Shown here: one piece after another, positions 6,046 to 9,257 of the stretch
Position numbering within the stretch: position 1 is the first letter of the stretch
Layout of the letters: each line of letters begins with the position of its first letter
Source: Alcaligenaceae bacterium
Lineage (GTDB): Bacteria > Pseudomonadota > Gammaproteobacteria > Burkholderiales > Burkholderiaceae_B
Length of the DNA: 9,257 nt
Assembly: GCA_012511095.1 (NCBI GenBank)
Contig: JAAZGT010000160.1
Coordinates: forward strand, 1 to 9,257
Reading direction: 5' to 3'
Translations under genes and position numbers: made by a program
The notes under the pieces: generated by a model
What the model saw: only the letters and a program-made list of their open reading frames with translations
Told to the model about the DNA's origin: nothing
Databases searched by the model: none

Positions 6046-7638
6046 TTAGTGACGGAAATGACGCATTTTAGTGAAGACCATGGCAATACCATGTTCATCA
6101 GCTGCAGCAATCACCTCATCGTCGCGAATACTACCACCTGGCTGGATCACACAGTTAGCACCAGCTTCAACCACTACGTCTAAACCATCACGGAATGGGA
6201 AGAAAGCATCTGAGGCTACGACTGTGTCTTTTAAGCTTAAACCATTGGCCTCAGCTTTAATTGATGCAATGCGAGAAGAGTCTAAACGGCTCATTTGACC
6301 CGCACCAACACCCATCGTCATACCGTCAGCACAGAATACGATAGCGTTAGACTTAACATAGTGGGCCACCTGCCAAGCAAATAATAAGTCCTCCATTTGC
6401 TTATCAGTAGGTTGTTTCTTAGTGACTACCTCAAGTTGAGTTGGATCGAGTGGCGTTAAGTCAGGATCCTGAATTAACCAGCCGCCCCCTACACGCTTAG
6501 CGTCAAAGGCATTACGACCATCACCTGCTGGGATCTCTAGGACACGAACGTTTTTCTTGCTTTCTAAGTAAGCTAAAGCGTCTTTGCTATAAGCAGGGGC
6601 TAATAATACCTCTAGGAATTGCTCACTAACGGCCTTGGCAGTTGCTAAGTCAATCTCACGGTTAAAGGCGATGATGCCACCAAAAGCTGAGGTAGGGTCA
6701 GTTTTAAAGGCTTTTTGATAGGCCTGTAGAGGACCTTCGGCCATAGCTACACCACAGGGGTTAGCATGCTTAACGATCACACATGCAGGTACTTTAAACG
6801 AGCGCACACATTCCCAAGCCGCATCGGCGTCGGCAATATTGTTGTATGAAAGCTCTTTACCTTGGTACTGTTTATAAGTACCCAATAAACCGGTTGCACT
6901 TTGATTGCTATCTAAGTAGAAAGCAGCACTTTGATGCGGGTTCTCACCATAGCGCATCGCTTGGTGTTGCTTCATTTGAACTGTGATAATGTCAGGCCAA
7001 GGCTTTTGCTCTGGCTTTTCATTTTGTGCTGGCTCAGCAACAGCAAGACCGCTTAAATAAGCAGCAATGGCGCCATCATAAGCAGCCGTATGAGCATACA
7101 CCTTGGTAGCTAGACGTAAACGTAAACCATAAGAGGTTTGACCTTTTTCATCAAGCTCTTTAAGCACTTCGTCGTAATCTTGTGGGTCGATAATAACGGT
7201 GACACCGCCTTGCTCGGTACCGTGGTTTTTTGCCGCAGCACGTAACATCGCTGGACCACCGATATCGATGTTTTCAACCGCATCAGCAAATGAGCAGTCA
7301 GGCTTAGCAATGGTCTCTTGGAATGGGTATAGGTTGACCACTAATAAGTCAATGGTATCAATGCCATGCTCAGCAATGGTGCTGAGATGAGCATCGTTGT
7401 CACGACGTGCTAAGAGACCACCGTGAACTTTAGGGTGGAGAGTTTTAACGCGACCATCAAGGATTTCGGGTGAGCCAGTGTATTCGGCTACCTCAGTAAC
7501 TTGAAGACCCTCTGATTTTAGAAGGCTGGCGGTACCACCGGTTGATAAAAGCTTAACGCCACGCTTAGCTAAGGCTTTGGCGAAGTCTACAATACCGGTT
7601 TTATCGGATACCGAAAGAAGTGCTGTGATTTGTTTCAT
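6046..7638 (-). CDS. purH: Bifunctional AICAR formyltransferase / IMP cyclohydrolase PurH
   Basis: PurH carries out the last two steps of de novo purine synthesis: formylation of AICAR from 10-formyl-tetrahydrofolate, then ring closure to IMP. The 530-residue length matches the family. The N-terminal IMP cyclohydrolase domain (1 to about 195) shows SVSDKTGIVDFA (9-20), LLSTGGTA (30-37), GRVKTLHPKVHGGLL (62-76) and NIDIGGPAMLRAAAKN (123-138). The C-terminal transformylase domain shows RYGENPHQ (229-236), SYNNIADADAAWE (264-276), KHANPCGVA (290-298) with the catalytic Lys-His pair K290/H291, SDAFFPFRD (476-484) and the usual end MRHFRH. The linker around residues 200-213 (AEPAQNEKPEQKP) is charged and probably lineage-specific. 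The ATG follows the fis stop after only two bases and has no Shine-Dalgarno, so translation is probably coupled to fis. Confidence 0.97.
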   Translation of the reverse strand: MKQITALLSVSDKTGIVDFAKALAKRGVKLLSTGGTASLLKSEGLQVTEVAEYTGSPEILDGRVKTLHPKVHGGLLARRDNDAHLSTIAEHGIDTIDLLVVNLYPFQETIAKPDCSFADAVENIDIGGPAMLRAAAKNHGTEQGGVTVIIDPQDYDEVLKELDEKGQTSYGLRLRLATKVYAHTAAYDGAIAAYLSGLAVAEPAQNEKPEQKPWPDIITVQMKQHQAMRYGENPHQSAAFYLDSNQSATGLLGTYKQYQGKELSYNNIADADAAWECVRSFKVPACVIVKHANPCGVAMAEGPLQAYQKAFKTDPTSAFGGIIAFNREIDLATAKAVSEQFLEVLLAPAYSKDALAYLESKKNVRVLEIPAGDGRNAFDAKRVGGGWLIQDPDLTPLDPTQLEVVTKKQPTDKQMEDLLFAWQVAHYVKSNAIVFCADGMTMGVGAGQMSRLDSSRIASIKAEANGLSLKDTVVASDAFFPFRDGLDVVVEAGANCVIQPGGSIRDDEVIAAADEHGIAMVFTKMRHFRH

Positions 7639-7640
7639 AG

Positions 7641-7898
7641 TTATTTAGTTAGTGAGATTTCGTAGGAAAGAAGTTTTTTGCGTAAGGTGTTGCGCGTAAT
7701 GCCCAACATCTCCGCTGCTCTAGATTGGTTAAATTGGCTTTTCTCCATCACCATTTCGAGAGTGGCTTTTTCGACGCACTGCATGACCATATTCCAGATC
7801 TGACTGGCCTCAGCCTCGTCTCCCAAGGTGTTGAAATAAGCCTCCAAATGAGCTCGCACGCAATCGTGTAACGGTGGGGTTTGGGACTGCTTACTCAT
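7641..7898 (-). CDS. fis: Fis family DNA-binding protein (short form)
   Basis: Fis is a small homodimeric nucleoid protein that bends DNA and, in enterobacteria, activates stable-RNA promoters in fast growth. This 85-residue protein has four helices; the C-terminal helix-turn-helix FNQSRAAEMLGITRNTLRKKL (residues 56-76) is very close to the E. coli sequence, including the recognition-helix basic residues R69, R73, K74 and K75. The core from PLHDCVRAHLEAYF (9-22) also aligns. The roughly 25 residues preceding this core in E. coli Fis, which form the beta-hairpin arm used to activate Hin/Gin recombinases, are reduced to about eight, as I would expect of betaproteobacterial Fis. The gene lies 63 bases after dusB and 2 bases before purH. 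No strong Shine-Dalgarno precedes its ATG. It could be called a Fis-type regulator, but the dusB linkage supports genuine Fis. Confidence 0.94.
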   Translation of the reverse strand: MSKQSQTPPLHDCVRAHLEAYFNTLGDEAEASQIWNMVMQCVEKATLEMVMEKSQFNQSRAAEMLGITRNTLRKKLLSYEISLTK

Positions 7899-7961
7899 GA
7901 TGAAAAATCTTTTATTAGCTGATTAATTTGTTATTAGGTTGTGTGGTTCGATGACTTGGTT

Positions 7962-8954
7962 TTAGGCACTTAATTCGAGCTCAGCTTGTTGGTCAAACCA
8001 ATCAGCTAAAACTTGACTTTGCTCTTTACAAGACTCGATAGTATTTAAATGGCGACGTAGGGCGTCACTGCTCTTAAAGCGGCTAAGATACCAGCCGATA
8101 TGCTTACGAGCTGTGCGGACCCCTGTGTGAGCGCCGTAAAATTGATAGTGCTCTTCGAGATGCTCTAGTAGAACCTCTTTCATTTCAGTTAGAGACGGAG
8201 GGTCTAATAGCTCACCTGTAGCTAAATAATGGTTAATTTCTCTGAAGATCCAAGGATTGCCCTGCGAAGCACGGCCGATCATCACAGCATCTGCACCTGT
8301 ATAGTCTAGCACTTGCTTTGCTTTTTGAGGACTATCAATATCACCATTAGCTATTATAGGTAGTTTGACAAGTTTTTTCACAGCAGCAATGGTTTTATAT
8401 TCAGCATCGCCTTTATAAAAGTCACATCGGGTGCGACCGTGAATGGTTAAGGCGCTAATGCCGATATCCTCGGCGATTTTGGCAATCTCTGTTGCATTTA
8501 TGCTGTCACGATCCCAGCCCGTGCGGATTTTAAGAGTGACTGGTACATCAAGTGGATAACAGGCCTGAACCACGGCATCTAAGATGCGTTGAACGAGCTC
8601 CTTATCCCTTAATAAGGCTGAGCCAGTCGCGACCTTACAGACTTTTTTTGCTGGGCAACCCATATTGATGTCGATAATTTTGGCGCCTTTTTCAATATTA
8701 AAAATGGCGGCTTGCGACATCATCTCAGGATCGGCGCCGAGAATCTGTACCGCAATGGGATCGACCTCGCCTTTATGGTCTAAACGTCTGGCTGTTTTAA
8801 TGGTGTTCCATAGCTCGGGATTACTCGCGGCCATTTCAGACACCGCATGACCCGCCCCTAGGCGCTTGCATAAGCGTCTAAAAGGTCTGTCGGTTACACC
8901 TGCCATCGGCGCAACGAAGACGTTATTGGGGAGTTGCCAAGGACCAATCTGCAT
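7962..8954 (-). CDS. dusB: tRNA-dihydrouridine synthase DusB
   Basis: DusB is an FMN- and NADPH-dependent enzyme that reduces specific uridines in the tRNA D-loop to dihydrouridine. The 330-residue protein opens with VFVAPMAGVTDRPFR (12-26) and has DINMGCPAKKVCK (95-107), in which C100 is the catalytic cysteine at the same number as in E. coli DusB. FMN and phosphate contacts follow in LTIHGRTR (169-176), IIANGDI (200-206) and MIGRASQGNPWIF (225-237). The C-terminal helical tRNA-binding domain begins near residue 245 (VRTARKHIGWYL, 279-290). Linkage to fis is the well-known dusB-fis arrangement and supports the subtype over DusA or DusC. It is the promoter-proximal gene of the six-gene array, with a perfect TATAAT box about 55 bases upstream. 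Confidence 0.96.
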   Translation of the reverse strand: MQIGPWQLPNNVFVAPMAGVTDRPFRRLCKRLGAGHAVSEMAASNPELWNTIKTARRLDHKGEVDPIAVQILGADPEMMSQAAIFNIEKGAKIIDINMGCPAKKVCKVATGSALLRDKELVQRILDAVVQACYPLDVPVTLKIRTGWDRDSINATEIAKIAEDIGISALTIHGRTRCDFYKGDAEYKTIAAVKKLVKLPIIANGDIDSPQKAKQVLDYTGADAVMIGRASQGNPWIFREINHYLATGELLDPPSLTEMKEVLLEHLEEHYQFYGAHTGVRTARKHIGWYLSRFKSSDALRRHLNTIESCKEQSQVLADWFDQQAELELSA

Positions 8955-8987
8955 AACTACTTAATAATATTACGGAAATTTAATTAT

Positions 8988-9016
8988 TTGTTGTAAAATC
9001 GAGTGAGCATTATAAC
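8988..9016 (+). promoter_or_regulatory. Probable sigma-70 promoter of the ctaG-like gene
   Basis: TTGTTG at 8988-8993 and TATAAC at 9011-9016 are separated by exactly 17 bases, with the start site expected near 9023 and a leader of about 40 bases. Both hexamers are close to consensus. The promoter overlaps the dusB promoter on the other strand and their -10 boxes share 9011-9014. Confidence 0.5.
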
Positions 9017-9037
9017 GCTCCTTAGCGTCATAAAGAT
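9009..9037 (-). promoter_or_regulatory. Probable sigma-70 promoter of the dusB-fis-purH-ruvCAB array
   Basis: The minus strand reads a perfect TATAAT at 9014-9009. A start site near 9002 would leave a leader of about 48 bases before the dusB ATG. At 16- or 17-base spacing the -35 candidates (TCTTTA, ATCTTT) are poor, which suggests a need for an activator. The bases after the -10 (GCTCACTC) are C-rich, a trait linked in other bacteria to stringent control. The box shares four bases with the opposing ctaG -10 box. Confidence 0.55.
9015..9028. promoter_or_regulatory. Dyad ACGCT-CCTT-AGCGT, possible operator
   Basis: A perfect 5-bp inverted repeat with a 4-base centre lies between the -10 and the absent -35 of the dusB promoter, and at the expected start of the ctaG transcript. 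Its position would let one bound dimer affect both promoters. The partner is unknown, and five pairs can occur by chance. Confidence 0.25.
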
Positions 9038-9063
9038 TGTAGTAAACGCTTTTTATCGTAAAT

Positions 9064-9257
9064 ATGAATTTAACGCTCGCTCATTGGCTAAGGCCATGGG
9101 AGTTTTCTCCGACCCTTATTATTTGCTTCTTAGTCTCGGCCTATTTGTTTTTTATGGGTTGTCGCAGAAAGCCAATTAATCTATCACGACAGGTTTTGTT
9201 CTGGTCGGGTTGGGTCATGTTGTACCTATCTATGCATACTCATGTGGATTATTACGC
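9064..9257 (+). CDS. CtaG-type (caa3_CtaG) cytochrome c oxidase assembly protein, N-terminal fragment
   Basis: Only the first 64 codons are present and the frame runs off the right edge. The sequence begins MNLTLAHWLRPWEFSPTLI. The Trp-x-Phe-Ser-Pro-Thr segment at the start of the first membrane helix resembles the caa3_CtaG family of multi-span membrane proteins tied to copper delivery to cytochrome c oxidase. Two hydrophobic segments are visible: residues about 17-33 and about 44-57, separated by a basic loop (CRRKPINLSR) that should face the cytoplasm. The second ends in LSMHTHVDYY, whose histidines are typical of this family. The ATG is the first in-frame start after a stop at 9043-9045. 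It diverges from dusB. The family call rests on this short stretch; another membrane protein is possible. It is not the unrelated CtaG/Cox11 type, which has one membrane anchor and a periplasmic domain. Confidence 0.7.
   Translation, partial: MNLTLAHWLRPWEFSPTLIICFLVSAYLFFMGCRRKPINLSRQVLFWSGWVMLYLSMHTHVDYY

Noticed and set aside
7110..7310. 66-codon minus-strand frame inside purH
   Set aside because: It is an out-of-frame reading of the same strand as purH; the purH frame carries all the conserved motifs.
7899..7961. Separate fis promoter or Fis autoregulatory site in the dusB-fis spacer
   Set aside because: The spacer is A+T-rich with two CTAATAA copies 19 bases apart, but no -35/-10 pair or convincing match to the Fis consensus could be placed.
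1..9257. Undescribed defence or mobile system
   Set aside because: Every stretch over 300 bases is filled by intact housekeeping genes of known families; there are no integrase, transposase, toxin or reverse-transcriptase motifs and no repeat arrays.

Overview
The window is an ordinary chromosomal housekeeping segment from a betaproteobacterium. I infer a member of the Burkholderiales, perhaps one of the lower-G+C Alcaligenaceae-like lineages. The evidence is the unbroken dusB-fis-purH-ruvC-ruvA-ruvB order, the short Fis, the thiO-thiS-thiG thiamine order and the moderate A+T content. The genus is not determined. All complete genes are intact. I see no insertion sequence, phage gene, CRISPR array, tRNA or rRNA.

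Layout from left to right. Positions 1-1867 (minus strand) hold a thiazole-forming thiamine operon, thiO-thiS-thiG, with thiG running off the left edge. Positions 1868-1952 are a short divergent promoter region. Positions 1953-3779 (plus strand) encode the RecQ helicase. Its last 9 bases overlap, tail to tail, the end of ruvB. Positions 3771-8954 (minus strand) are a six-gene array read dusB, fis, purH, ruvC, ruvA, ruvB. Positions 8955-9063 are a second divergent promoter region. From 9064 (plus strand) a CtaG-type cytochrome oxidase assembly gene begins and leaves the right edge.

Functionally, ThiO oxidises glycine to the imine, ThiS carries sulfur as a C-terminal thiocarboxylate, and ThiG joins these with deoxyxylulose phosphate to make the thiamine thiazole. 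The long array combines tRNA dihydrouridine formation (DusB), nucleoid and growth-phase regulation (Fis), the last two steps of IMP synthesis (PurH) and Holliday-junction migration and cutting (RuvABC). RecQ, which acts in recombination upstream of RuvABC, sits convergent to it.

I found no undescribed multigene system. The points worth a second look are regulatory: (1) two divergent promoters whose -10 boxes share bases on one near-palindrome at 9005-9020; (2) a 15-bp direct repeat at the ruvC start that creates a seven-codon leader frame ending in an ATGA overlap with ruvC; (3) a perfect 10-bp hairpin just past the end of ruvB, inside the last codons of recQ; (4) a small stem that could hide the ruvB ribosome binding site until ruvA is translated.
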